Of a stretch of 64,000 nt of DNA, positions 1-8,725 are shown piece after piece. Position numbers and translations under genes: made by a program. The stretch spans positions 1 through 64,000 of the forward strand of contig CABIWB010000003.1 in the NCBI GenBank assembly GCA_902362275.1. Reading direction: 5' to 3'. The notes beneath the pieces were generated by a model, which was not told where the DNA came from, ran no database searches, and saw only the letters and a list, made by a program, of their open reading frames with translations. This DNA comes from Coriobacteriaceae bacterium (GTDB taxonomy: Bacteria; Actinomycetota; Coriobacteriia; Coriobacteriales; Coriobacteriaceae). Within the stretch, counting starts at the first letter, position 1. Each line of letters starts with the position of its first letter.

Positions 1-48
1 CTTCCTGAGCTTGCCGATCTCGGAAGGCACGTGCAGTCCTTTCGTCAT
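1..48 (-). CDS. arcA: Arginine deiminase, first 16 codons only (partial)
   Basis: A leftward reading frame starts at the ATG complementary to 46-48, with AAAGG and AGGAGG just upstream. It encodes MTKGLHVPSEIGKLRK before the window ends. The SEIGKLRK stretch is the typical N-terminus of arginine deiminase, which hydrolyses arginine to citrulline and ammonia in the cytoplasmic ADI pathway. The remainder lies outside the window, so the call rests on a short but characteristic peptide. The gene is divergent from ppk. Confidence 0.72.
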   Translation of the reverse strand, partial: MTKGLHVPSEIGKLRK

Positions 49-601
49 GGCCTCCTACCTTTCTTTCGGGCCCCTGTCAGGGCCGAATCTCTCAGCGCCC
101 TTCCATAGCGGACGCTGCTTGCTGACATCTCTAGTTATATCCAAATTCCACTCGCAATTCCACCTCGCCCCCGAACGGTCAACAAAGTGCGATGAACGGT
201 ATATCGCATGTGATTCCCCCATGATGTACTTCGGCGTTCTAAAGTAACTTTTCTAAGGTAAACGCTCTTTTTTCTTAAAAACCATTTGCGATTGCGTCTC
301 TAAACTTTTGATTCAGAATTGCATAGCTAAATAAGTTTTATGTATATAAATGACGCTTGTTTACGTTTCTGCCTGTATTCGATGATATTCAGCTATCTAT
401 CATTCTTATTCACACTTACGTACCAGTTGAGTGAGGATATAGACCGCTTGCAGACGAGCAGGGCGTCAGTCCTATGACTTGTCAGCGTAAGAAGTAGGTA
501 AAGATACCGTTCACGCGATACGTCCGTGCCAGCGGTCGACTAAATTGAGACAATAGTGGAAAGTGTTAGACTACCGTCCTCTGTGGGGACTGAACGGACA
601 G
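49..601. other. Divergent arcA/ppk intergenic region
   Basis: About 550 bases without a convincing gene. The arcA side carries a small hairpin (69-84, GGCCC/GGGCC arms). The centre (about 230-420) is much richer in A+T than its surroundings and must hold the promoters for both directions. An imperfect ARG-box-like dyad may lie near 338-355 (ATGTATATAAATGAC), but this is weak. A short ORF across 11-247 overlaps the arcA start and is not believed. Confidence 0.5.
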
Positions 602-3136
602 ATGCATATGCCAAGCAAAATCGAAAAGAAGCAAGCCGCCGCAAAGCTGCGCAAACCGCCGCGCGACTTCTCGTACACGCAAAACCGAGAGCTCAGCTGG
701 CTACGCTTTGACAACCGCGTGCTCGACGAAGCCTTCGATGAGTCCGTGCCGCTGTTCGAGCGCCTTAAGTTCGTCTCGATCTTCGAGTCTAACCTCGACG
801 AGTTCCTTATGGTCCGTGTAGGCGGTCTGTCCGACCTGGCCGAGCTCAAAAAACAGCCTGTCGACAACAAAAGCAATATGACCGCCTCTGAACAGGTCGA
901 TGCTGTCATGGCCGAAATGCCCGGGCTCCTTACCCGTTGGGAGTCCATCTTTAAGAGCATCGAGGGCAAGCTCGACACCCTGGGCGTTCACCGCGCCTGC
1001 ATCGATTCGCTTACGCCCGAGGAGCGCACCTTTGTAACCCGCTACTTCCAGGCCTACGTGTCGCCGGTCATCTCGCCGTTGGTCATTGACCCGCGTCATC
1101 CCTTCCCCAACCTGCGCAACGGCGCACTCTATCTGGCTTGTGGCCTGGACGGCGCCACCGACGAGGAGAGCTTGCTGGGCCTTATCGAGATTCCCGCCTC
1201 GATGAACCGCATGGTCGAAATCCCCTCGCCCACCGGCACCTACTCCTACATCTTGCTCGAGGACGTCATCCTCGCCTGCCTGGACAGTTGCTTTGGCTCC
1301 TACAAGCCACTCGACCGCGCGCTCATCCGAGTCACCCGCAACGCCGACATCGATCCGGACGGCGAGGGCGTCGAAGAGGAAGAGGACTACCGCCAGCACA
1401 TGAAGCGTATTCTTAAGAAGCGCCTGCGTCTGCAACCAGTAGTGCTCGCGGTCTCGGGGTCGCTCGAGAAGGCGACGCTCAAGACCATCCGCAAGGCGCT
1501 CGAGCTTTCGCGCCGCTCTGTCTTTACCTGCGATATCCCACTCGACCTGGGCTACGTCTTTGGCATTGAGGGCAAGATTCCCGAGCACCTGCGCAACGAG
1601 CTGCTCTTTACGCCGTTTAAGCCGCAGTCCAACCCCAACATCGACATGACCCGCTCCATCCGCGAGCAGGTGCTGCAGCACGACAAGTTGCTCTTTTATC
1701 CCTATGAGGCCATGAACCCGTTCTTGGACCTGGTGCACGAGGCCGCCTATGACCCCGAGTGCATCTCGTTGCGCATCACGCTCTACCGCGTGGCCAAGCA
1801 GAGCCGCCTATGCGAGTCGTTGATCGATGCCGCCGAGAACGGCAAAGAAGTCACGGTGCTCATGGAACTTCGTGCCCGCTTTGACGAGCAGAACAACATC
1901 GAGTGGGCCGAGCGTCTGGAAGAGGCAGGCTGCACCGTCATCTATGGTTCCGAGGGCTTTAAATGCCACTCCAAGATCTGCCAGCTCACCTATCGCGAGG
2001 GCATGGCGCTCACCCGCCTCACGCTTTTGGGAACCGGCAACTTTAACGAGAAGACGGCCAAGCTCTACAGCGACTTTATGCTCATGACCGCCCATCCCGG
2101 CATCGGCGAGGACGCCAACCTGTTCTTCCGCAATCTGTCGCTGGGCAACCTGCGCGGCGACTACCGCTTCCTGGGTGTGGCGCCCGTAGGCCTCAAGCCG
2201 CTCATCATGCGCGGTCTGGATCGCGAGATTCAGCGCGCTCTCGCTGGCGAGCCCGCCCGCGTGTTCTTTAAGCTCAACTCGCTCACCGACCGCGAGGTCA
2301 TCGACAAGATCGCCGAGGCATCGTGCGCTGGAGTCCGCGTGGACATGATCATCCGCGGCATCTCGTGCCTCAAGCCCGGTGTTCCAGGCAAGACCGAGAA
2401 CGTGCATGTCCGCTCCATCGTCGGACGCTTTTTGGAGCACGCCCGTGTTTACGCTTTTGGCGTGGATTCGGACATGATTTACCTGAGCTCTGCAGACATG
2501 ATGACACGCAACACCGAGCACCGCGTGGAGATCGCCTTCCCCGTGCTCGACCCCACCTGCCGCGCCCTGGTGCACGAGTACATGGGCATGCAGCTGCGGG
2601 ACAACGTGAAGGCCCGCAGCCTCACGAGCGACGGCACCTGGGTCCCCGTGGAGCGTGCAGAGGGTGAGAAACCCTTCAACTCGCAGGAAGCCCTGCTGGA
2701 GCGTGCCTATCGCAACGCCGAGGCCGCCGCGCAGCAGCGCGCACAGGAGAAGGAACGTGTGGCCGAAGAAGCTATTCAGGCCGAGGTTGAACATGGGGCA
2801 GCTGCCAAATCGGAAGCGGTTGCCGCTCCCCCGGTGAATGAGCCCGAGGCTGCCGCAGAGCCCGCCGCCGAGGCAAGGCCCGCCCCTGCTCCTGAACCGC
2901 AGCCGACCACACCCGAGGTTCAGAAGGTCCAGGCGACCGTCATTGAGCCCGAGCCTGCACCTGCACCTCGGCCCGAGCCGCAGGTCACCAAACCCGCACC
3001 CGAAACGAGCGCCCGTCGCGATAAGCCCGCCGGCAAGACCAAGGCCATTGAGCGCCATCGCCCCGGTCGCGTGCGCATGGGCCTGGGCCTGATCGGCCTG
3101 GGTCTTAAGACGCTCATTACCGGCAAGACGAAATAG
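602..3136 (+). CDS. ppk: Polyphosphate kinase 1 with long Pro/Ala-rich C-terminal tail
   Basis: Makes inorganic polyphosphate reversibly from ATP. The N-terminal NRELSWLRFDNRVLDEA block is diagnostic of PPK1. The phosphorylated histidine is His456 in KCHSKICQL, and the second active-site histidine is His613 in FLEHARVYAF. The catalytic body ends near residue 710. The remaining 130 or so residues are a Glu/Ala/Pro-rich tail with PAPAPEPQP-type repeats that ends in a basic, glycine-rich segment (RPGRVRMGLGLIGLGL). This makes the protein about 844 residues against roughly 690-720 for typical PPK1. The ATG at 602 was chosen; a GTG at 563 and an ATG at 608 are also in frame and no start has a strong Shine-Dalgarno sequence. 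Single gene closed by its own terminator. Confidence 0.95.
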   Translation: MHMPSKIEKKQAAAKLRKPPRDFSYTQNRELSWLRFDNRVLDEAFDESVPLFERLKFVSIFESNLDEFLMVRVGGLSDLAELKKQPVDNKSNMTASEQVDAVMAEMPGLLTRWESIFKSIEGKLDTLGVHRACIDSLTPEERTFVTRYFQAYVSPVISPLVIDPRHPFPNLRNGALYLACGLDGATDEESLLGLIEIPASMNRMVEIPSPTGTYSYILLEDVILACLDSCFGSYKPLDRALIRVTRNADIDPDGEGVEEEEDYRQHMKRILKKRLRLQPVVLAVSGSLEKATLKTIRKALELSRRSVFTCDIPLDLGYVFGIEGKIPEHLRNELLFTPFKPQSNPNIDMTRSIREQVLQHDKLLFYPYEAMNPFLDLVHEAAYDPECISLRITLYRVAKQSRLCESLIDAAENGKEVTVLMELRARFDEQNNIEWAERLEEAGCTVIYGSEGFKCHSKICQLTYREGMALTRLTLLGTGNFNEKTAKLYSDFMLMTAHPGIGEDANLFFRNLSLGNLRGDYRFLGVAPVGLKPLIMRGLDREIQRALAGEPARVFFKLNSLTDREVIDKIAEASCAGVRVDMIIRGISCLKPGVPGKTENVHVRSIVGRFLEHARVYAFGVDSDMIYLSSADMMTRNTEHRVEIAFPVLDPTCRALVHEYMGMQLRDNVKARSLTSDGTWVPVERAEGEKPFNSQEALLERAYRNAEAAAQQRAQEKERVAEEAIQAEVEHGAAAKSEAVAAPPVNEPEAAAEPAAEARPAPAPEPQPTTPEVQKVQATVIEPEPAPAPRPEPQVTKPAPETSARRDKPAGKTKAIERHRPGRVRMGLGLIGLGLKTLITGKTK

Positions 3137-3148
3137 ACGTTTGTAGAA

Positions 3149-3190
3149 GCGCCCCGTATTTGAGGAATGCCCCAGATACGGGGCGCTTTT
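3149..3190 (+). terminator. Intrinsic terminator after ppk
   Basis: An 11-base perfect stem (GCGCCCCGTAT at 3149-3159, complement at 3176-3186) followed by TTTT, 12 bases past the ppk stop codon. Confidence 0.85.
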
Positions 3191-3237
3191 CCCTGCTACC
3201 ATGGTTGCGAACAAAACCGCGAATGGCAGGCAGGAAT

Positions 3238-4551
3238 ATGAAGCTCACCATAGAATCGATGACGTACGGCACCGACGGTCTGGCACATGCCAACAACGGC
3301 AAGGCCGTCTTTGTGCAGGGCGCCGTGGCAGGCGACACCGTCGAAGCCGAGATCGTGCAGGACGGCAAGTCGTTTATGCGCGCCCGCACCACCGAGATTC
3401 TGGAGCCAAGCCCCGATCGCATTCAGCCTCCCTGCCCCTTCGTGGGCATCTGCGGCGGCTGCTCGTGGGGCAATCTCTCACGCACGGCACAGCTCGCCGC
3501 TAAGGAGCAAAACCTGCGCTCCACGCTCGAGCGCATCGGCAAGTTCGCTCCTGAGCAGGTTGATGAGTTGGTACAGCCCATCTGCCACACCAAGGACGAC
3601 TGGGGCTACCGCAATAAAATCGAGCTCGAACCGACCGTCGTCAACGGTCGCGTGCGCCTTGGCATGCACGGTGTCGACCCCAGCAAAATCGTGACCGTCG
3701 ATACGTGCCCGCTGTTCGATAAGCGCTTCCCAAAGGCGCTCAAATCGGTCGTCGGCGCACTCAACTATCTAAGCGGCAGCCATGACTTAGGGCTCGAACG
3801 CGTGGGCATTCGCGCATCGCGCCGCACCAAGGCACTCGAGGTCGCACTCTGGACGCCCACAGGCTCTTTTCCGCGCTCGCAGGTCTCCCGCGTGCTGGCG
3901 GACGCCGCTCACCCCACGAGCATCGTGCGCGTGATGAGCAAGGGCGAAAAGAAGGCCCGCCGCGTTTCCAAGGTGGAGATGCTCGCCGGAGAGGGCTCGT
4001 GGACCGAGAACATCGCTGACGGCCAGATGCGCTTGTCTGCCCCGTCTTTTTTCCAGGTCAACACCAAGGGTGCCGAGATTTTGATCGACCTTGTCATGGA
4101 AGCGCTCAACCCGCAGGAAGACGAACTTGCCGTGGACCTGTACTGCGGTGCCGGCACCTTTACCCTGCCGCTCGCCCGCCGCTGCGACTTTGTCGCCGCC
4201 GTCGAGGCCTACGGCCCCGCCGTGCGCGACCTGCGCCGTAACCTGGAGATCAACAAGCTTGATAACGTCGACGTCATTGGCGGAGACGCGGTGCGCGAGT
4301 TCCCCGACCAGGATGCCGACGTCCTGGTGGTCGACCCGCCGCGCGCAGGCCTCGCCCCCGAGGCGATCGACCTTATCGCCAGCACGAGTGCTCGCGATGT
4401 CGCCTACGTGAGCTGCGACCCGGCCACCCTGGCGCGCGATCTTAAACGCTTTGTCGAAGAAGGCACCTTCTCCCCCGTAAAGATCACGCCAGTCGACCTG
4501 TTCCCACAAACCTTCCACTGCGAGACCGTCGTCCACCTTAGGCGCAACTAG
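3238..4551 (+). CDS. 23S rRNA (uracil-C5)-methyltransferase, RlmD/RlmCD type
   Basis: SAM-dependent RNA m5U methyltransferase of the TrmA/RumA family. A TRAM-like N-terminal segment (about 1-60) is followed by iron-sulfur cluster cysteines in CPFVGICGGCSW. The SAM motif is DLYCGAGTF, then DPPRAGL, and the catalytic cysteine is Cys393 in YVSCDPATLARDL. The family ending HCETVVHL is present. The length of 437 residues is normal. The start at 3238 (MKLTIESM) gives a proper TRAM start with a weak CAGGAA upstream; longer in-frame starts would run into the ppk terminator. Whether it methylates U1939, U747 or both cannot be read from the sequence. Confidence 0.9.
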   Translation: MKLTIESMTYGTDGLAHANNGKAVFVQGAVAGDTVEAEIVQDGKSFMRARTTEILEPSPDRIQPPCPFVGICGGCSWGNLSRTAQLAAKEQNLRSTLERIGKFAPEQVDELVQPICHTKDDWGYRNKIELEPTVVNGRVRLGMHGVDPSKIVTVDTCPLFDKRFPKALKSVVGALNYLSGSHDLGLERVGIRASRRTKALEVALWTPTGSFPRSQVSRVLADAAHPTSIVRVMSKGEKKARRVSKVEMLAGEGSWTENIADGQMRLSAPSFFQVNTKGAEILIDLVMEALNPQEDELAVDLYCGAGTFTLPLARRCDFVAAVEAYGPAVRDLRRNLEINKLDNVDVIGGDAVREFPDQDADVLVVDPPRAGLAPEAIDLIASTSARDVAYVSCDPATLARDLKRFVEEGTFSPVKITPVDLFPQTFHCETVVHLRRN

Positions 4552-4657
4552 CCACTTAATCATTGCTCAGAAAAATCATTGGGAAATCGAGCGTGGCAAG
4601 CGGAGGTCTTCGGGGTATAAGACGGCTAATTGTATGCCGCCTATGAAAGGAACCCTC

Positions 4658-5200
4658 ATGCCCAGCGTTGCCGTTCTCGCCGCCGATGGCTTTGAAACTA
4701 TTGAATGCTTGACCATGGTCGATGTCATGCGTCGCGGCGGCGTGCGTGCCACGCTCGTCTCGATCATGCCCACGCGTGAGGTCGTAAGCTCGCTGCAGAT
4801 CCCCGTGACCTGCGATGCGCTCTTTGATGAGATCAACTTTGACGAGTACGACTGCGTCGTGCTGCCCGGCGGCCTGCCCGGTGCCACCAACCTGCGCGCC
4901 GATCAGCGCGTCTGCGACGTGGTCTGCGAGTTCGCCGCGACCAAGCACGTCGCCGCCATCTGCGCCGCCCCGTTTATCCTGGGCGAGCTCGACCTGCTCG
5001 AGGGGCGCCACGCCACATGCTTCCCCGGCTTTGAGAAAAGCTTCCCCGAGGGCGTCTATACCGGCGACAAGGTCACGCACGACGGCAACATCATCACCGC
5101 CAGCGGCATGGCCCAGTCGCTCCCCTTTGCGCTTGAGCTGCTGCGTACGCTTGCCGGCGACAAGGCTGTCGAGAAGGTTGCCGAGGGCATTCAGCTATGA
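4658..5200 (+). CDS. DJ-1/PfpI family protein
   Basis: A 180-residue single-domain DJ-1 fold protein. The predicted nucleophile is Cys102 in AAICAAPFILG, and the partner glutamate is in ADGFETIE near residue 15. Family members act as glyoxalases, deglycases or redox-stress proteins; the substrate cannot be inferred. The ATG at 4658 has GAAAGGA nine bases upstream; two earlier in-frame ATGs (4634, 4643) would place the SD inside the gene. The stop overlaps the start of maf by four bases (ATGA), so the two are probably co-transcribed and translationally coupled. Confidence 0.88.
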   Translation: MPSVAVLAADGFETIECLTMVDVMRRGGVRATLVSIMPTREVVSSLQIPVTCDALFDEINFDEYDCVVLPGGLPGATNLRADQRVCDVVCEFAATKHVAAICAAPFILGELDLLEGRHATCFPGFEKSFPEGVYTGDKVTHDGNIITASGMAQSLPFALELLRTLAGDKAVEKVAEGIQL

Positions 5201-5778
5201 TTTTGGCTTCGCAATCACCGCGCCGCATCGAGTTGATGCGCGAGGCGGACTATGACATTCGCATCATTCCTGCCGATATCGACGAAACGCCGTTTGATGG
5301 CGAGGCCCCGCTTACGCTCGTTGAACGCTTAGCACGCGCAAAAGCCGCCGCCGTTGCCGCCGAGCATGCCGAACCCAATGAGCTGACGGTCGCGGCCGAC
5401 ACCATCGTCACCTTTGACGGCAAGATTCTGGGCAAGCCGGCAACCGAGGACGAGGCGCGCACCATGCTCCGTGAGCTTTCGGGGCGCACGCACCAGGTCG
5501 CAACCGGCGTCTGCATCGTTAAGGCAGGCGATACGGCCGCCCCGCATGCCGCCGAGAGCCTGTCCTTTGTCGATGTGACCGACGTAACGTTCTACGAGCT
5601 CACCGACGAGCAGATCGAGCACTACGTCGCCTCAGGTGAGCCCATGGACAAAGCCGGAGCCTACGGCATTCAGGGCACAGGAGGACGCATGCTCGTGCAC
5701 GATATTTCGGGCGACTTCTATAACGTGGTGGGCCTACCCATCGCCCGCGTCGCGCGCGCGATTCAAAAACTCTCGTAA
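5197..5778 (+). CDS. maf: Maf family nucleoside triphosphate pyrophosphatase
   Basis: Hydrolyses non-canonical or excess pyrimidine nucleoside triphosphates (dTTP/UTP type in YhdE relatives). The signature ILASQSPRRIELM occurs at the N-terminus, followed by AADTIV, the GRTHQVATGVC block and the C-terminal GAYGIQGTGG motif. The 193-residue length is normal. It begins in the ATGA overlap with the DJ-1 gene. Confidence 0.93.
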   Translation: MILASQSPRRIELMREADYDIRIIPADIDETPFDGEAPLTLVERLARAKAAAVAAEHAEPNELTVAADTIVTFDGKILGKPATEDEARTMLRELSGRTHQVATGVCIVKAGDTAAPHAAESLSFVDVTDVTFYELTDEQIEHYVASGEPMDKAGAYGIQGTGGRMLVHDISGDFYNVVGLPIARVARAIQKLS

Positions 5779-5786
5779 TTGCATCT

Positions 5787-5817
5787 GGCGCTGGGTATCC
5801 CCCGGCGCCTACAATTT
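5787..5817 (+). terminator. Possible terminator after maf
   Basis: Nine-base G+C-rich stem (GGCGCTGGG against CCCGGCGCC, one G-U pair) with a five-base loop followed by TACAATTTT. The downstream T-run is interrupted, so termination may be weak. Confidence 0.45.
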
Positions 5818-5879
5818 TGGCGTACCGTACGGATCCCGACCGGGCACAAGGCGCGGCGGAAAACCGATAGGAGTTAAAC

Positions 5880-6881
5880 ATGGATACACTGCTCGAGGCC
5901 ATTGACGTCTGCGATGTCGATGGCTTTTGCTATGGCAACTATACGGACGAGGAGGCCGGCACCGGTTGCACCGTAATCGTGGCGCCCGAGGGTGCCACCG
6001 GCGGCGTTGACGTTCGCGGCGGTGCTCCCGCTTCGCGCGAGACCGACCTGCTACGACCCGAGAACACCGTCGACAAGGTCCACGCCGTCTGCCTTTCGGG
6101 TGGATCGGCCTTTGGCCTCGAGGCCGCAAGCGGCGTCGCTCGCGAGCTTGAGAGCCGCGGCATCGGCCTTCCCGTCGGCCCCACGCAGGTGCCTATCGTG
6201 TGCTCCAGCTGTATCTTCGACCTCGCCTTTGGTAACCCCACCGTTCGCCCCGACATTGAGGCCGGCATCGCCGCCGTGCGCGAAGCACTCGACAACACCC
6301 CCGCCACGCTCGAGCAGGGCAACGTGGGCGCCGGCACGGGCGCTACCGTGGGTAAGCTCATGGGCCCCGCCACCTGCATGAAGGCCGGCCTTGGCGCTGC
6401 CGCCGTGGCGCTCGGCCCCATCAAGGTGGGCGCCGTGGTTTCGGTCAACGCCTGCGGCAACGTTGTCGACCCCTTCACCGGCGAGTGGGTCGCCGGTATG
6501 CGCGCCGCCGCCGATAGCGACCAGATTATCGACATGGAACTCGCAGCCTTTGCCGCCGCCGGATCCATGCAGATGCCGCTCGACCGCACCAACACCACCA
6601 TCAGCTGCATCGTCACCAACGTGGAACTCACTAAGGCACAAGCCACCAAGGTCTCCCAGATGGCCGCAGACGCCTACGCACACGCCATCCGTCCCACGCA
6701 CACCACCAACGACGGCGACACCATCTACACCCTCGCCAGCGGCAAACTAGGCGCCCAGGCAAGCGCCGCCGTTCCCCTAGACCTGCTGGGCATGCTCGCA
6801 GTAAGGGCCCTACAGACCGCCATCGTAAACGGAGCAAAAAACGCCAAAACCTCCCACGGCATCCCCGGCGCCGCGAAGTAG
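5880..6881 (+). CDS. P1 family peptidase (DmpA/S58 type)
   Basis: A 333-residue N-terminal-nucleophile hydrolase of the L-aminopeptidase/D-esterase family, which cleaves itself into two chains. Family blocks seen are SGGSAFGLEAA, GNVGAGTGATVGK near residue 145 and TNTTISCIVTN. By analogy with DmpA, self-cleavage should occur at Asn238/Thr239 (or Thr240), so the nucleophile is a threonine rather than the serine of DmpA. No signal peptide is visible, so it is probably cytoplasmic. A clear TAGGAG lies eight bases before the ATG. The natural substrate is unknown. Confidence 0.88.
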   Translation: MDTLLEAIDVCDVDGFCYGNYTDEEAGTGCTVIVAPEGATGGVDVRGGAPASRETDLLRPENTVDKVHAVCLSGGSAFGLEAASGVARELESRGIGLPVGPTQVPIVCSSCIFDLAFGNPTVRPDIEAGIAAVREALDNTPATLEQGNVGAGTGATVGKLMGPATCMKAGLGAAAVALGPIKVGAVVSVNACGNVVDPFTGEWVAGMRAAADSDQIIDMELAAFAAAGSMQMPLDRTNTTISCIVTNVELTKAQATKVSQMAADAYAHAIRPTHTTNDGDTIYTLASGKLGAQASAAVPLDLLGMLAVRALQTAIVNGAKNAKTSHGIPGAAK

Positions 6882-6893
6882 CCTAACCTGACC

Positions 6894-7017
6894 GGTTGCC
6901 CGGTGGGGCTCGTTATGTTTGCTGCTCTACAGTCCTGGCTCGCACGAAGAGCACATTCAGTGCTCTTCGGCTCGTGCGGAACTCGCGACAAACATAACCA
7001 AGCCCCACCGGGCAACC
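6894..7017. repeat. Long layered inverted repeat (124 bases)
   Basis: The outer arms pair perfectly over 17 bases (6894-6910 with 7001-7017). They are followed inward by TTATGTTTG/CAAACATAA (6913-6921 with 6989-6997) and an inner stem CGCACGAAGAGCAC (6941-6954) against GTGCTCTTCG plus CGTGCG. The motif CTCGTGCGGAAC recurs inverted at 7139-7150. It lies just downstream of the peptidase gene, so a transcript would fold into a very stable hairpin that may serve as terminator or end-protecting structure. Confidence 0.85.
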
Positions 7018-7049
7018 TACCAACCAGATTCTTTTCAGTCCAGGCCCCT

Positions 7050-7085
7050 GTGTACCGCGCTTCGAAGATCTTCAAATTCAAATAA
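7050..7085 (+). pseudogene. 3' remnant of a second glycosyltransferase gene
   Basis: The plus strand ends an open frame with VYRASKIFKFK and a stop. The intact glycosyltransferase on the minus strand (8938-9969) ends LYRLASKIFKFN. Homology continues past the stop codons: both copies are followed by a CAATCG-type stretch and then CCCCTTGGCCTTTAGTTTG. This copy therefore looks like the surviving 3' end of a related gene in the opposite orientation. Confidence 0.6.
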
Positions 7086-7111
7086 CCTGACAATCGATTC
7101 TTATAGCAGAG

Positions 7112-7134
7112 GCCCCTTGGCCTTTAGTTTGATA
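7112..7134. repeat. Left copy of inverted repeat flanking the IS
   Basis: CCCCTTGGCCTTTAGTTTG here is repeated inverted at about 8883-8901. Together with the glycosyltransferase ends these form roughly 90-base imperfect inverted repeats on both sides of the insertion sequence. Confidence 0.7.
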
Positions 7135-7313
7135 CAAGTTCCGCACGAGCCGTAGACAAAACATCACTGGTTGGAATCACGACAGACGCTATGGCCCAAT
7201 CCGAGGGCACGGAAACGACAGGAGCCCCCGCTCGTGACCGCAGGCCGGGGCTGCGACAATGATGTTGAAGTGCCATAGGCGCAGCCGCGCCGCAACGAGG
7301 TTGGGAGGCTCCC

Positions 7314-8436
7314 GTGCCAAAGTATCCTACCGCGTTCGGGATGGACGTCCACCTGAGGTCGACCACCGTCTGCGCCCTCGACGCGGACACCGGCGAGGCC
7401 GTGACGAGGAGGTTCCCCGGTAACCCCTGGGGCGAGATCGCCGGGTGGATGGATGGGTTCCCCGGGCCGTCGCTCGCGGCCTACGAGAGCGGCTACCTCG
7501 GCTTCGCGCCGCAGAGGGGGCCGTCGGCCCTCGGCGTCGACTGCGTCGTCGCGGCCGTCTCCAGGGTCCCGGGGTCGGCGGCCGGCCTCTCGTCCAAGAA
7601 CGACCGCGACGGCGCGGCCGGGATGGCCGAGGCGATACTGTCGCACGACGTCGCCCCGGTATGGGTGCCATCCCCCGAGATCGAGGGGCTCAGGGACCTC
7701 GCCGCCGCCCACGACGCGGCGACCGCCGGGCTCGCGGCGGCGAAGCGGCGGCCCCCGGCGCTCCTCGCCCGCCGGGGCTACGCCTACGGCGGCACGACGC
7801 CGGCCGGAAACCCGAGGAAGTACTGGACGTGCGGCCTCCTCAGGTGGCTCGACAGGGTCCGGCCCGCCGACGGCGGCGGCATCCGGGCGCCGGCGGCGCT
7901 GAGGGGCGGGGTCGAGGCGGCCGGCGAGGCAAGGGAGGCCCTCCTCGCCGAGTGCAGGGCCGCCGTCGCGGCGGGCCCCCTCTCGGCCGGGGTCGAGGCG
8001 CTCCAGTCCATCAAGGGGTGCGGGCCCGCGCCCGCCGCCGCCTTCGCGTCCGAGGTCGGCGACTTCTCGAGGTTCCGCTCCGGCAGGCAGGCGACGGCCC
8101 ACCTCGGCCTCGCCCCGAAGCCGGAGGTCGAGCGGCGGCTCCGTGCGGCTCGGCGGGATCAGCGGGGCCGGCAACGCGCTCGTGAGGAAGTTGGCCGTTG
8201 AGGGTTCATGGTGCTACGCCGCGGCACGGCACCAGCCGAAGCTCATGCCAAGGGACACGGGCGTGCCCCTCGAGATAAGGATGCGCGGGGGGAAGGGGCC
8301 CGAGCGGCTCCTGCGGCGGCGCGAGGAGATGCTCGCCCGCGGCATGCCCGCGGCGAAGGCCAACACGGCCGCCGCCGCCGAGCTCGTGAGGTGGCTGCGG
8401 GCCCTCGGCGCGATGTGCCGGGAGGCAACCGAATAG
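7314..8436 (+). pseudogene. IS110 family transposase, frameshifted
   Basis: DEDD-type transposase. The N-terminal RuvC-like part shows D11 (GMDVHLRST), E58 (AYESGYLGF) and D97/D99 (KNDRDGA). The C-terminal Transposase_20 part begins SIKGCGPAPAAAFASEVGDFSRF and GLAPKP. At about 8124-8128 the frame shifts by one base: the first frame continues with unrelated EVERRLRAARR to a stop at 8201. The family continuation SSGGSVRLGGISGAGN is found only in the +1 frame and runs to 8436. The serine of the SSGG motif, expected to be catalytic, is therefore out of frame. Either the copy is dead, or the indel is a sequencing error in a G+C-rich tract. The start at 7314 has GGGAGG upstream. Confidence 0.85.
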
Positions 8437-8700
8437 ACATAGCCCCCGTCCCGGCGAGCCGGGCGGCCTTCGGGGATACCCCCGTTCTCGCCGTGCGCGC
8501 GGCGGTCGCCGCGTTCGCGTCGACAGGCTTGGGGAACCCCCGCCGAAGGAGAGGATTGCGGGCCGCCGGAGCGGTATCCGCGGATATGGGACTGAGCCGA
8601 AGGCGTCGACGACATGCCGGGGGCGGACCGGGACGGGTTCAACGGCAGGCCCCGCCGACCGATTGCAAGCGGTCGGCGGGGCCATTGTGGCTCTTGACAG
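8437..8700 (+). ncRNA. Candidate bridge RNA region of the IS
   Basis: Non-coding part of the element between transposase and right end, with several G+C-rich hairpins. The clearest is a perfect 14-bp stem at 8648-8661/8670-8683 with an eight-base loop ATTGCAAG. In IS1111-group elements the target/donor-binding bridge RNA is encoded downstream of the transposase. This is inference from position and structure; guide loops were not matched to flanks. Confidence 0.35.
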
Positions 8701-8725
8701 CGGATTGGGTCATATGAGCGAGCGA

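Larger units (their letters stand above)
7187..8720 (+). mobile_element. IS110/IS1111-type insertion sequence
   Basis: The ends are inferred from an imperfect inverted pair: CGCTATGGCCCAATCCG at 7187-7203, and at 8701-8720 the inverse, reading CGCTCATATGACCCAATCCG on the minus strand. The element is far richer in G+C than its surroundings. It holds a DEDD transposase gene and about 280 non-coding bases downstream of it (8437-8720), including a perfect 14-bp stem at 8648-8683. Subterminal repeats and a long non-coding 3' end suggest the IS1111 subgroup, in which a bridge RNA is expected on that side. Exact boundaries are uncertain by several bases. Confidence 0.7.

Noticed and set aside
11..247. 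78-codon plus-strand ORF at the left end
   Set aside because: It runs antisense through the arcA start and ribosome binding site and has no ribosome binding site or plausible composition of its own.
1808..3214. 468-codon minus-strand ORF opposite ppk
   Set aside because: Gly/His/Leu-rich text typical of the antisense frame of a GC3-biased gene; ppk on the other strand is certain.
8120..8145. Programmed frameshifting in the transposase
   Set aside because: No slippery heptamer or following structure was recognised, and IS110 transposases are normally single frames; a simple indel is more likely.
7164..8174. 336-codon minus-strand ORF opposite the transposase
   Set aside because: Arg/Gly/Pro-rich antisense frame caused by the extreme G+C of the IS.
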